Shown: positions 1-5,813 of the stretch, one piece after another
How positions within the stretch are numbered: the first letter of the stretch is position 1
Layout: each line of letters begins with the position of its first letter
Program-made: the position numbers and the translations under genes
Notes under the pieces: generated by a model
The model's input: only the letters and a program-made list of their open reading frames with translations
Database searches by the model: none
What the model was told of the DNA's origin: nothing
Assembly: GCA_023954795.1 (NCBI GenBank)
Contig: JAGSHA010000184.1
Span: 1-6,584 of the forward strand
DNA length: 6,584 bases
Origin: Oceanospirillaceae bacterium
GTDB lineage: Bacteria > Pseudomonadota > Gammaproteobacteria > Pseudomonadales > Balneatricaceae
Direction: 5' to 3'

Positions 1-81
1 GAGTGGGGCGAACCGATAAAAATGGATGACGCAATCAAGCAGCGGGTTGACGACATCTGGGACGAGCTGGATATTCTCTAG
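1..81 (+). CDS. ubiD: UbiD, 3-octaprenyl-4-hydroxybenzoate decarboxylase, C-terminal end only (partial)
   Basis: Frame 1 is open from the left edge to a TAG at 79-81 and gives 26 residues, beginning EWGEPIKMDDAIKQRVDDIW and ending DELDIL. This matches the end of the UbiD family as I remember it: an E-W-G-x-P-I-x-M-D segment, then a short helix containing D-x-I-W-D-E-L. UbiD is a prenylated-FMN-dependent decarboxylase that removes the carboxyl group of 3-polyprenyl-4-hydroxybenzoate in ubiquinone synthesis. No catalytic residue lies in this fragment, so the call rests on the tail and on the flavin-reductase neighbour. The stop shares its last base with the GTG start of the next gene (TAGTG), which suggests translational coupling. 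The tail is short, and a UbiD paralog cannot be fully excluded. Confidence 0.85.
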   Translation, partial: EWGEPIKMDDAIKQRVDDIWDELDIL

Positions 82-1121
82 TGAGCGACACAGTATTTCT
101 GCTGCACCTGAATGACAAACCGCAGCCGGTGCCCGTCCGGGCAGGAGAGACCCTGCTCGAAGCGCTGGAAGGTGCTGGGTACCGGATGCGGAAAAGCTGT
201 CGGAACGGGGTGTGCGAGATCTGTGAAATAGGGTTGCAGCGAGGCACTGTTAAGCAACGTTATCCAAGTGCAACCTACAACAATAATAACGCTGCAGAAA
301 ATGTCAGGGTGTTGGCGTGTACCGCGACCCCGTTGACTGATGTTTGGGTGAATATTGAAGGGCTGATAGCCCCCGGAGAACAATCGGTGAAAAAACTGGT
401 TTGTGACATTAAAGGGATCGAATCCCTGAACCACGATGTGTATCGGGTTCGTTTGCAGCTGCCGGCAACAGGCAGTCTGGCTATTGAATTTAACGCCGGT
501 CAGTATCTGGATGTGGTTTTGCCAGACGGTAAACAGGCCTCATTCTCTATTGGCAGTGCGCCGGAGCAAGGGCGTGATCTGGAACTGCATATCCGACATA
601 TCCCGGATAGTGATATGTCCAATGCCATCATGGATCATCTGAAGTCTGAGAGCACCGTCGAGCTGGAGCTGCCAAAAGGTGATTGTTTCCTGCAGGCCAA
701 AGCGCTGAACCCGGATACCCATTTTATATTTGGTGCGGCGAGTACGGGTTTTGCTCAGGTAAAGAGCGTTGTTGAGCACTTGCTGGCGAATCAGGTACCG
801 AATCCAATCACCATCTACTGGGGCGCGCGTATCGAAGAAGATATGTATCTGGAGCGTTTACCTCAGCAATGGGAAGCGGAGCACGCTAACCTGACATTCG
901 TGCCAGTGGTGAGTGAGCCGGAAAATAGCCCGAACTGGAAAGGTCGTACGGGTTTGTTACCCGAAGCGGTACTGGAAGACTTTGCTGATCTGAGTGGCGT
1001 CGAGATCTTTGCCAGCGGCTCCCCTGCGATGGTCTATGCGTTGTTGGATGCGGCAGAAACCCGCGGCTTTAACGAAAAGCAGATGCATTCCGATGTGTTT
1101 GCGTATGCGCCGCGTGGTTGA
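81..1121 (+). CDS. 2Fe-2S ferredoxin / Fre-like flavin or NAD(P)H reductase fusion protein
   Basis: This 346-residue protein is soluble, with no signal peptide or membrane segment. Residues about 4-95 form a plant-type 2Fe-2S ferredoxin domain with cluster cysteines C40, C45, C48 and C80 (C-R-N-G-V-C-E-I-C, then V-L-A-C). Residues about 104-200 are the flavin-binding barrel, with ASFSIGSAP at 153-161 where Fre has RPFSMASTP. Residues about 213-346 are the nucleotide-binding domain, with TIYWGAR at 244-250, WKGRTG at 286-291 and a DVFAYA tail, all very like E. coli Fre. Such proteins are often annotated as CDP-6-deoxy-delta-3,4-glucoseen reductase, but no deoxysugar genes are present. Adjacency to ubiD suggests a link to flavin or prenyl-FMN supply or to quinone metabolism, which is inference. 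The GTG start overlaps the ubiD stop, and the only upstream purines (GAG at 64-66) are a weak ribosome site, so coupling is likely. The usual RxYS arginine and the GGTG glycines are replaced (see findings). Confidence 0.88.
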   Translation: MSDTVFLLHLNDKPQPVPVRAGETLLEALEGAGYRMRKSCRNGVCEICEIGLQRGTVKQRYPSATYNNNNAAENVRVLACTATPLTDVWVNIEGLIAPGEQSVKKLVCDIKGIESLNHDVYRVRLQLPATGSLAIEFNAGQYLDVVLPDGKQASFSIGSAPEQGRDLELHIRHIPDSDMSNAIMDHLKSESTVELELPKGDCFLQAKALNPDTHFIFGAASTGFAQVKSVVEHLLANQVPNPITIYWGARIEEDMYLERLPQQWEAEHANLTFVPVVSEPENSPNWKGRTGLLPEAVLEDFADLSGVEIFASGSPAMVYALLDAAETRGFNEKQMHSDVFAYAPRG

Positions 1122-1144
1122 TTTGGCTTTCTCCGCCTAGCTTG

Positions 1145-1171
1145 AAAGAGCCTCCTTTTGGGGGCTTTTTT
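1145..1171 (+). terminator. Rho-independent terminator after the ferredoxin-reductase gene
   Basis: AGCCTCC (1149-1155), a TTTT loop (1156-1159) and GGGGGCT (1160-1166) form a GC-rich stem with one T-G pair. Upstream A residues and the run of six T (1166-1171) complete a typical intrinsic terminator. It begins 23 bases after the TGA of the ferredoxin-reductase gene and should end the ubiD transcript on the + strand. Confidence 0.85.
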
Positions 1172-1216
1172 GTGGGTGTAGATCAAGCTTCTCTTGAGGG
1201 GAGTGGCGGTTATGTA

Positions 1217-1240
1217 AGGCTGAAGGTTACTCAACAGATG
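1217..1240. repeat. Degenerate direct repeat of part of the REP-like element
   Basis: These 24 bases match 1280-1303 at 19 of 24 positions, sharing the core CTGAAGGTT and the end ACAGATG. The copy also reads GTAAGGCTGAAGGTTAC (1214-1230) with GTAA/TTAC ends, so it keeps a vestige of a hairpin. It looks like a decayed copy of the hairpin half of the neighbouring REP-like element. I counted the matches by eye. Confidence 0.5.
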
Positions 1241-1251
1241 AATGAGTTGTT

Positions 1252-1299
1252 TGTAGGGTAGTCATTCTAGGCTACCGGCAACCTGAAGGTTGCCCTACA
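1252..1299. repeat. REP/BIME-like pair of inverted GTAG-headed palindromes
   Basis: Outer arms TGTAGGG (1252-1258) and CCCTACA (1293-1299) are perfect inverted repeats. Within them, GGCAACC (1277-1283), TGAA and GGTTGCC (1288-1294) form a perfect 7-bp hairpin, and GGTAG (1257-1261) can pair with CTACC (1272-1276). Read inward from each end, a GTAG tetranucleotide is followed at once by a palindrome (GTAG at 1253-1256 on +, and 1298-1295 on -). This is the architecture of REP sequences mobilised by REP-associated tyrosine transposases, and two in opposite orientation resemble a BIME. No transposase gene is in the window. The element lies between two convergent units, a usual REP location. Confidence 0.55.
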
Positions 1300-1340
1300 G
1301 ATGATAGGGTGCGATTTAGACAGTGATACGCGATGAGTAC

Positions 1341-1376
1341 AAAAAAGGCCGATAGGTTTCCCTATCGGCCTTTTTG
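1341..1376. terminator. Strong bidirectional rho-independent terminator between convergent units
   Basis: GGCCGATAGG (1347-1356), a TTTC loop and CCTATCGGCC (1361-1370) make a perfect 10-bp stem. It is flanked by six A (1341-1346) and five T (1371-1375), so it works as an intrinsic terminator on both strands. For the hem operon it lies just downstream of the hemY stop. On the + strand it would catch read-through from the ubiD side. Confidence 0.9.
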
Positions 1377-1380
1377 TTAG

Positions 1381-1402
1381 AAAAAGCCTGATCAGGCTTT
1401 TT
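1381..1402. terminator. 22-base perfect palindrome over the hemY stop, probable first hemY terminator
   Basis: A perfect palindrome consists of AAAAAGCCTGA and its exact reverse complement. With GATC as the loop, the transcript can form a 9-bp stem ending in a U run on either strand. The hemY TGA (1394-1392) lies inside it, so the last codons of hemY are part of the hairpin. With the stem at 1341-1376 it makes a tandem terminator for the hem operon. The stem is A/U-rich at its base and probably weaker than the second one. Confidence 0.65.
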
Positions 1403-2639
1403 CTGCTTCTGGTTGCGGCAGTTCTGGCAGGTCGTTGGCAACGACTGACAGGTTCTGCTGCATCAGATCTTGTGCTCTGTCAGCTTCGCCCAAGTGGCGC
1501 AGCAGACGGCTCAGCTCTGCCAGCGTTTCCTGGCTAGGCTGGATAGAGAAGCTCTGCTCGAAGTAACCCAGTGCCTGGCCCCACACCTGATTGCGCAGGG
1601 AGAGGCGACCCAGTGTCAGCAACAAGTCTGCGCTGTCAGGATGATGCTTCAACCAGCCTTGTGCATGGCTCATCTGTTTCTTCAGATCCTGACCCATAAT
1701 GCGGCCGTACAGGTTAACCAGCTGTTCGCTCCATTGCTTGCTGATCATCTCGCGAAGTACCTGTTCAGCTTTAGGCTCAGCGCTGATGGAGATCAGAAGT
1801 TCAATATAGCGACGTACCAGATCCGGCTCGCCACTCAGATTGCGTGGCAGTTTCTGCCATGCTTTATCGAGTACGCTATGACGGCTGGCATTGTCGGTTT
1901 CTACCGGCAGCTGTTCCAGGCTGTGATTCAGCAGGTTCATGTAGGTCTGGCGTTCCAGCTCTACCAGAGCGTCGTCGCGCACGGCCTGAGACTTTTTCAG
2001 TTCCGGCAGCAGCTTGGCAATCGCATCCCAGTCCTGAAGATTGGCATAGACGTCTTTCAGCAGACGCATCACGTAGGTATTCTTCGGTGCCAGTTTGCGC
2101 AGTTTCAGCAGATTGGCCAGACAAGGTTCCAGCTGACCGCGTGCCAGTTGGATCTGAGCCTGAGCAATGCCTACTGCAACTTCAGCCTGAGGGGTGCTGT
2201 TGCGTGCTTTCTGCAGTAGCTCATCGGCTGCTTTTTCGTCACCTTGTTCGTGCGCTGCGCGGGCAGCAGCCAGATAGTTAATCAGTGGCAGTTCAGAACG
2301 TTCAGCGGCCTGTCCCAGCTGGCGTTGAGCGCGGACCCAGTTGCCTTCGGACAATGCCATCAGGCCTTTCAGTGTCTTACGCTGAGAGACATTATGATTG
2401 CGACGATCACGCCAGCTACGCAGGCGATGCACCGGCATCATGGCATTGGTCAGGATGTTCAACAGCCAATGTGCCAGCAGGAAACCCAGTACGCCGATCA
2501 CCAGCATGACCCAGAGGCTGGTTTCGACTGTGGTTTCGTTAAACGCAATCAGGACGTATCCCGGATCCTGAACCATTAACTGACCAACCCAGGTGCCGGC
2601 AGCCAGTACGACCAACAATAGAATAAAGAGCTTTTTCAT
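1392..2639 (-). CDS. hemY: HemY, membrane-anchored TPR protein of the heme biosynthesis operon
   Basis: The 415-residue protein is close in length to E. coli HemY (about 400). Two N-terminal hydrophobic segments, about residues 3-23 and 42-63, are joined by the segment DPGYVLIAFNETTVETS typical of the HemY N-terminal domain. The family stretch KGLMALSEGNWVRAQRQL follows at 91-108. The rest is helical and TPR-like; the clearest repeat units are about 120-180 and 323-400 (for example LLTLGRLSLRNQVWGQALGY). HemY is an inner-membrane protein that travels with hemCDX; its precise role in heme synthesis is not established. It should not be confused with the protoporphyrinogen oxidase called HemY in Bacillus. 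The start overlaps the hemX stop by one base (TAATG), and a purine-rich GGAAGAGGGGG precedes it as a strong ribosome site. It is the last gene of the operon, and its stop lies in a terminator palindrome. Confidence 0.93.
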   Translation of the reverse strand: MKKLFILLLVVLAAGTWVGQLMVQDPGYVLIAFNETTVETSLWVMLVIGVLGFLLAHWLLNILTNAMMPVHRLRSWRDRRNHNVSQRKTLKGLMALSEGNWVRAQRQLGQAAERSELPLINYLAAARAAHEQGDEKAADELLQKARNSTPQAEVAVGIAQAQIQLARGQLEPCLANLLKLRKLAPKNTYVMRLLKDVYANLQDWDAIAKLLPELKKSQAVRDDALVELERQTYMNLLNHSLEQLPVETDNASRHSVLDKAWQKLPRNLSGEPDLVRRYIELLISISAEPKAEQVLREMISKQWSEQLVNLYGRIMGQDLKKQMSHAQGWLKHHPDSADLLLTLGRLSLRNQVWGQALGYFEQSFSIQPSQETLAELSRLLRHLGEADRAQDLMQQNLSVVANDLPELPQPEAEKA

Positions 2640-3910
2640 TACTTAGCCCCCTCTTCCTTCAGCTTGGTCATGCGTTTTAGATAGTCTTTCAATTCACGCA
2701 GGGAGCCGGAAATATCCGGTACTTCCGGAGATACCTGTACAGGTTTCAGGTCTTCCAGCCCACGAACGATCGCCTGAGTGGCGGCATCTTTCTTGTCGAA
2801 ATATTCAGCTGCCCAAGCTTGTGCTTTAACCAGGCTGTTGTCATAGGCGCCTTGCTCACGTTGCAGCAGGGCCATCTGTGCCTGTTCCAGCATCAGGTGC
2901 AGATTCTGCTTCAGGTAGAAGGTCTCTTTTGGTGACAGCAGAGGCTCGATCTTGCCATCGCGCTGTTGGATGACAACCAGTGAACCGAGTTTGTCCATGG
3001 CGCTGTTCCAGTTGGCTTTCATGCCGCTGGCCCAGCTTTCGCTGACGCTATCCGGAGTGATCTCTTTCAGCAGGTCAGGCAGTTCACGTTTTTCAGCCAG
3101 AGGGATCAAGCGCAGTTTTTCGACCTGATCGTTCATCGCGCCCAATTTCAGGAAGACGCCTTCAGTATCAACCTGAGGCACGGCTTCCAGTGCCGCGATG
3201 TCCGTTGCCAGCGCTTGGCGGACTTCATAGATAGTCACGTCGTCGGTTTCAGACAGAATTTTATCTGCTGATTTCAGCAGCGTCAGCGCGCCGTCAGCGG
3301 TCTTTTCCATCAGCACACGCTGATTTGCCAGGCGCAGCAGATATTCTACTTCGGCCAGTAACCATTCAGTGCTGTTATCCTGCTGCTTAGCGTTGATCTG
3401 TTGCATGCTGCGGGTTAAGCGCAGTTGCAGTTCTTCAACGCCAATTTTGTCTGCGGCTGCCTGTGTACGCACGTCATCAAGACGGCGGCCCAGGTCAGCA
3501 ATCGAACGGTTGGTTTCGTTATTGCTGCTGGTCAGGTTGTTCTGCACATCCTGAGCAAGACTGCTACGCAGCATTTCATTGCTCTGGGTCTGCTGTAATG
3601 TCAGCCAGTACAGATAGCCGGATGCGCCCAGTGCTGCAACAGACAAGATCAGGGCTACTTTGCCCGGCCAGGTTGCACCCGGCTTTTTCTCTTCCGTCGC
3701 TTTTGCTACCGGGATGTCTGTTTCAGACGCGCTATCAGAAACGGCTTCGGTCTGCTCGTCAGCATTGTTTTGTTCTGCTTCCTGAGTATCCGGAGCAGAA
3801 GTATCGGCTGATTTTTCAGCCTCTTTGTCTGAGTCTTTCACCAGTTCACCTTCAATAACATCGTTGTCAGGGGTGTTATTTTTCTGCTGTTTTTTATCTT
3901 TTTCGCTCAT
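2639..3910 (-). CDS. hemX: HemX, single-pass membrane protein of the hem operon
   Basis: The 423-residue protein has three parts. Residues 1-78 are a hydrophilic tail rich in D, E, Q, K and S that is probably disordered in the cytoplasm. Residues about 84-104 form one transmembrane helix (KVALILSVAALGASGYLYWL). Residues about 105-423 are a helical, probably periplasmic domain that starts as a coiled coil (about 105-177). The family signature WLLAEVEYLLRLANQR is at 183-198, followed by LLKSADKIL at 211-219 and RDGKIEPLLSPKE at 317-329. In E. coli the same gene was once described as a putative uroporphyrinogen III methyltransferase, but no methyltransferase motif is visible here and a structural or scaffolding role seems more likely. 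The ATG overlaps the hemD stop by four bases (ATGA), and GGAAAG lies six bases upstream, supporting this start. Confidence 0.93.
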   Translation of the reverse strand: MSEKDKKQQKNNTPDNDVIEGELVKDSDKEAEKSADTSAPDTQEAEQNNADEQTEAVSDSASETDIPVAKATEEKKPGATWPGKVALILSVAALGASGYLYWLTLQQTQSNEMLRSSLAQDVQNNLTSSNNETNRSIADLGRRLDDVRTQAAADKIGVEELQLRLTRSMQQINAKQQDNSTEWLLAEVEYLLRLANQRVLMEKTADGALTLLKSADKILSETDDVTIYEVRQALATDIAALEAVPQVDTEGVFLKLGAMNDQVEKLRLIPLAEKRELPDLLKEITPDSVSESWASGMKANWNSAMDKLGSLVVIQQRDGKIEPLLSPKETFYLKQNLHLMLEQAQMALLQREQGAYDNSLVKAQAWAAEYFDKKDAATQAIVRGLEDLKPVQVSPEVPDISGSLRELKDYLKRMTKLKEEGAK

Positions 3911-4728
3911 TTGTCGCTTTCCGCATCGGTTGCAGGCAGCAGGGCGGTGATCATTGCCAGATCATCGGCTCCTGCGGCTGTCGTAATCCTTTTAAAACCG
4001 GCAAGCTGTGCTTGCTGTGCAACACGCTCACTCGGTACAACCAGCTGACAGCTAAACAGTGTGGATGGATCGTACTGTCGCTGATTGCCGTGGGCGAGCA
4101 GTAAAAGGTTATTTAACCCTTCACTGCTGGTGACCAATAGCGCATCGGGCCGCTGTTGGTACAAAGTTTCTTCTATCTGTGCGTCGTTGTATACAGGCCT
4201 TACCCGCTGATAAAGATCAGCGTACTCGACCTGAGCACCCCGTTCGCGCAGTGTCTCTGCCAGTTTTTCCCGGCCACCCTGGCCTCGGATAATCAAAATT
4301 CGACTGTCACCGACGTCTTGCAGTGCAGATGATTCCAGCAGGGCTTCTGAATCGTACCCCAATGTGCTGGATTCAGCATCTATACCATAGTTCGCCAGTG
4401 TGGCGGCTGTTTTCTTGCCAATCGCCAGCCAGCAGACCTTTATGGGGAGTTGCGGCCAGTAGTCGTCGATCAATTCTGCACCAATTCGGGCAGCGTTGGC
4501 GCTGATAAATATCACGTGTTGATATAAATCGAGGTCCAAAATACGACTTTTTGCCAAATGGTATTCGGTTGCAGGGGGCGAGAAGGGCTTAATTTCGAGC
4601 ACAGGCAGCGTAACCACGTCGACACCCAGCTGTTTTAGCTGGGTGATCTGTTCCGCAGACTGGTGGGCAGGACGGGTGACTAATACCCGTTTACCTGCCA
4701 ATGCCGTAGGGTGGGGCGCTTCAGTCAT
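3907..4728 (-). CDS. hemD: HemD, uroporphyrinogen-III synthase
   Basis: The enzyme cyclises hydroxymethylbilane from HemC to uroporphyrinogen III, inverting ring D, in the cytoplasm. With the ATG at 4728 it has 273 residues, slightly longer than the roughly 250 usual in gammaproteobacteria. Family motifs in order: VLVTRP (15-20), VIFISANAA (72-80), AIGKKTAATL (102-111), ILIIRGQGGRE (144-154), YADLYQRVRP (169-178), LLVTSSEGLNNL (197-208) and VPSERVAQQA (231-240). Two similar lobes are implied, as in known HemD structures. The reading frame stays open 60 codons further upstream, but that stretch is antisense-like, cysteine- and tryptophan-rich, and overlaps hemC, so I reject it. The chosen start overlaps the last eight bases of hemC. 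No good ribosome site precedes it, which points to translational coupling. Confidence 0.93.
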   Translation of the reverse strand: MTEAPHPTALAGKRVLVTRPAHQSAEQITQLKQLGVDVVTLPVLEIKPFSPPATEYHLAKSRILDLDLYQHVIFISANAARIGAELIDDYWPQLPIKVCWLAIGKKTAATLANYGIDAESSTLGYDSEALLESSALQDVGDSRILIIRGQGGREKLAETLRERGAQVEYADLYQRVRPVYNDAQIEETLYQQRPDALLVTSSEGLNNLLLLAHGNQRQYDPSTLFSCQLVVPSERVAQQAQLAGFKRITTAAGADDLAMITALLPATDAESDK

Positions 4729-5662
4729 TGCTGTCGCTGTAAACGGCCTTAAGAATCTCGTCGGCCCCTTCGGCCAGCAAGCGTTCAGCCAGCTCGATAC
4801 CCAGGGCTTCACACTGTTCCGGGGTGCCTGTGATCTCATCACGCAGCACTTTGGTGCCGTCAGGGCGGGCAACCAAGCCGCGCAGGAACAGCTCGCTCTT
4901 GTCATCATTTAGTACGGCGTAGCAACCGATAGGTACCTGACAACCCCCTTCCAGACGACGGTTCATGGCGCGCTCGGCCATCACTCGCCATGCAGTATTC
5001 TGATGGTGTAAAGGTTTCAGCAATGCAATCGCTTCAGCATCGTCTATGCGGCACTCGATACCAACAGCACCCTGACCACCGGCGGGCAAGCTGTCTTCGG
5101 GCGTGATCTCGTGGGTAATACGGTCTTCTAATTTCAATCGTAGCAAACCGGCTGTCGCCAGTATGATGGCTTCATATTCACCGGCGTCCAGTTTGCCCAA
5201 GCGGGTTTGAACATTGCCGCGCAGCCATTTGATCTCTAAATCTGGACGGCGTTCGCGCAGCTGGGCTTCACGACGCAGAGAAGAGGTACCGACGACGGCA
5301 CCGGCGGGCAGGTCATCCAGGTGCTTGTAGTTGTTGGATACAAATGCATCGGTTGGTTGCTCACGCGGACAGATAACGCTCAGACCCAGGCCTTCAGGGA
5401 ATTCCATCGGTACATCTTTCATGGAGTGAACCGCGATATCGGCGCGATTCTCCAGCAGAGCTGTTTCCAGCTCTTTTACAAACAGCCCTTTACCGCCCAC
5501 CTTTGCCAGTGGAGTATCCAGAATCTTGTCACCGCGAGACACCATCGGCACCAACTCCACGGTCAGGTCCGGGTGGTGTTTTTCAAGTTCTGCTTTGACG
5601 TATTCGGCCTGCCAGAGTGCCAGCAGGCTTTTTCGGGTGGCGATTCGGAGGGTTTTGCTCAT
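4721..5662 (-). CDS. hemC: HemC, hydroxymethylbilane synthase (porphobilinogen deaminase)
   Basis: HemC joins four porphobilinogen molecules head to tail into hydroxymethylbilane, using a covalently bound dipyrromethane primer. The 313 residues match the usual length. Visible motifs: RIATRKSLLALWQA (6-19), KGLFVKELE (58-66), HSMKDVP (79-85) with catalytic D83, GTSSLRR (125-131), RGNVQTRL (148-155), and RRLEGGCQVPIG (235-246) with the cofactor-attaching C241. The frame opens 14 codons further upstream (ATG at 5704), but the start at 5662 is preferred. It begins MSKTLRIATR as in homologs and has AGGA (5673-5670) seven bases upstream. It is the first gene of hemCDXY, transcribed away from argH. 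Confidence 0.97.
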   Translation of the reverse strand: MSKTLRIATRKSLLALWQAEYVKAELEKHHPDLTVELVPMVSRGDKILDTPLAKVGGKGLFVKELETALLENRADIAVHSMKDVPMEFPEGLGLSVICPREQPTDAFVSNNYKHLDDLPAGAVVGTSSLRREAQLRERRPDLEIKWLRGNVQTRLGKLDAGEYEAIILATAGLLRLKLEDRITHEITPEDSLPAGGQGAVGIECRIDDAEAIALLKPLHHQNTAWRVMAERAMNRRLEGGCQVPIGCYAVLNDDKSELFLRGLVARPDGTKVLRDEITGTPEQCEALGIELAERLLAEGADEILKAVYSDSND

Positions 5663-5669
5663 CTTCAGA

Positions 5670-5673
5670 TCCT
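5670..5673 (-). promoter_or_regulatory. Ribosome binding site that fixes the hemC start
   Basis: AGGA on the - strand lies seven bases before the ATG at 5662-5660. The alternative ATG at 5704 has no comparable site, so this decides the start. Confidence 0.7.
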
Positions 5674-5716
5674 GTAAAAACCACATGCGGGTTGTGGAAA
5701 GCATTCAATTGACTCG

Positions 5717-5725
5717 ATTGTATCA
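5717..5725 (-). promoter_or_regulatory. Candidate extended -10 promoter of hemCDXY
   Basis: On the - strand TGATACAAT reads as an extended -10 (TG-n-TACAAT, five of six consensus bases). The predicted start of transcription is near 5710, which gives a leader of about 48 bases before hemC. No clear -35 hexamer is found at 16-18 bases spacing. The -10 partly overlaps the 11-base inverted repeat GTATC-A-GATAC (5720-5730). This is prediction only. Confidence 0.45.
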
Positions 5726-5730
5726 GATAC
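5720..5730. repeat. 11-base inverted repeat in the hemC promoter
   Basis: GTATC and GATAC are separated by one A. It overlaps the upstream half of the candidate hemC -10 element, where an operator could sit. Short palindromes occur by chance, and I know no regulator with this exact site. Confidence 0.25.
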
Positions 5731-5755
5731 GAAGAGGGGCGATGAGGGTTGAGCA

Positions 5756-5764
5756 TGATATAAT
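5756..5764 (+). promoter_or_regulatory. Candidate extended -10 promoter of argH
   Basis: TGATATAAT is a perfect extended -10 element (TG-n-TATAAT). The predicted transcription start is near 5771, about 51 bases before the argH ATG. No -35 match is seen at the expected place (5736-5741 is GGGGCG), as is usual for extended -10 promoters. I saw no convincing ArgR box here. Confidence 0.65.
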
Positions 5765-5784
5765 AAGTCGCAAATTTTTAGCCT

Positions 5785-5802
5785 GCAGCCACCGTTGGCT
5801 GC
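5785..5802 (+). promoter_or_regulatory. Stem-loop in the predicted argH leader
   Basis: GCAGCCA (5785-5791), a CCGT loop and TGGCTGC (5796-5802) form a perfect 7-bp, GC-rich hairpin. It sits between the predicted transcription start and the ribosome site of argH. It has no T run after it, so it is not an intrinsic terminator. It could affect mRNA stability or ribosome access, which is inference. Confidence 0.45.
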
Positions 5803-5809
5803 GAGATTC

Positions 5810-5813
5810 GAGG
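5810..5813 (+). promoter_or_regulatory. Ribosome binding site of argH
   Basis: GAGG lies eight bases before the ATG at 5822, supporting this start. It begins eight bases after the end of the leader hairpin. Confidence 0.65.

Noticed and set aside
81..1121. Specific name CDP-6-deoxy-delta-3,4-glucoseen reductase (ascD-like)
   Set aside because: The domain layout is shared, but there is no dideoxysugar gene nearby, and the ubiD neighbour argues for quinone or flavin metabolism. A generic name is safer.
1183..1197. Small TCAAG/CTTGA hairpin after the first terminator
   Set aside because: Only a 5-bp stem of low GC; likely chance and no role can be supported.
1034..1234. 66-codon open frame on the - strand over the end of the reductase gene and the gap
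   Set aside because: It crosses the terminator stem, is rich in R, K and P without structure, and shows no ribosome site.
1470..2219. 249-codon open frame on the + strand inside hemY
   Set aside because: It is antisense to hemY, glutamine- and alanine-rich because of the reverse complement of Leu/Ala/Gln codons, and has no domain or promoter.
4729..4908. 60-codon N-terminal extension of hemD
   Set aside because: It lies entirely within hemC, is rich in C, W and A, and resembles no HemD N-terminus. The start at 4728 gives the family's opening motif VLVTRP at residues 15-20.
5663..5704. 14-codon N-terminal extension of hemC
   Set aside because: The downstream ATG has a well-placed AGGA and gives the canonical start. 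The extension would also run over the predicted promoter leader.
5705..5712. TCAATTGA palindrome near hemC as a possible ArgR or FNR half-site
   Set aside because: It does not match the ArgR box pattern (TGAAT-n4-ATTCA) or the FNR pattern (TTGAT-n4-ATCAA); an 8-base palindrome is not significant alone.
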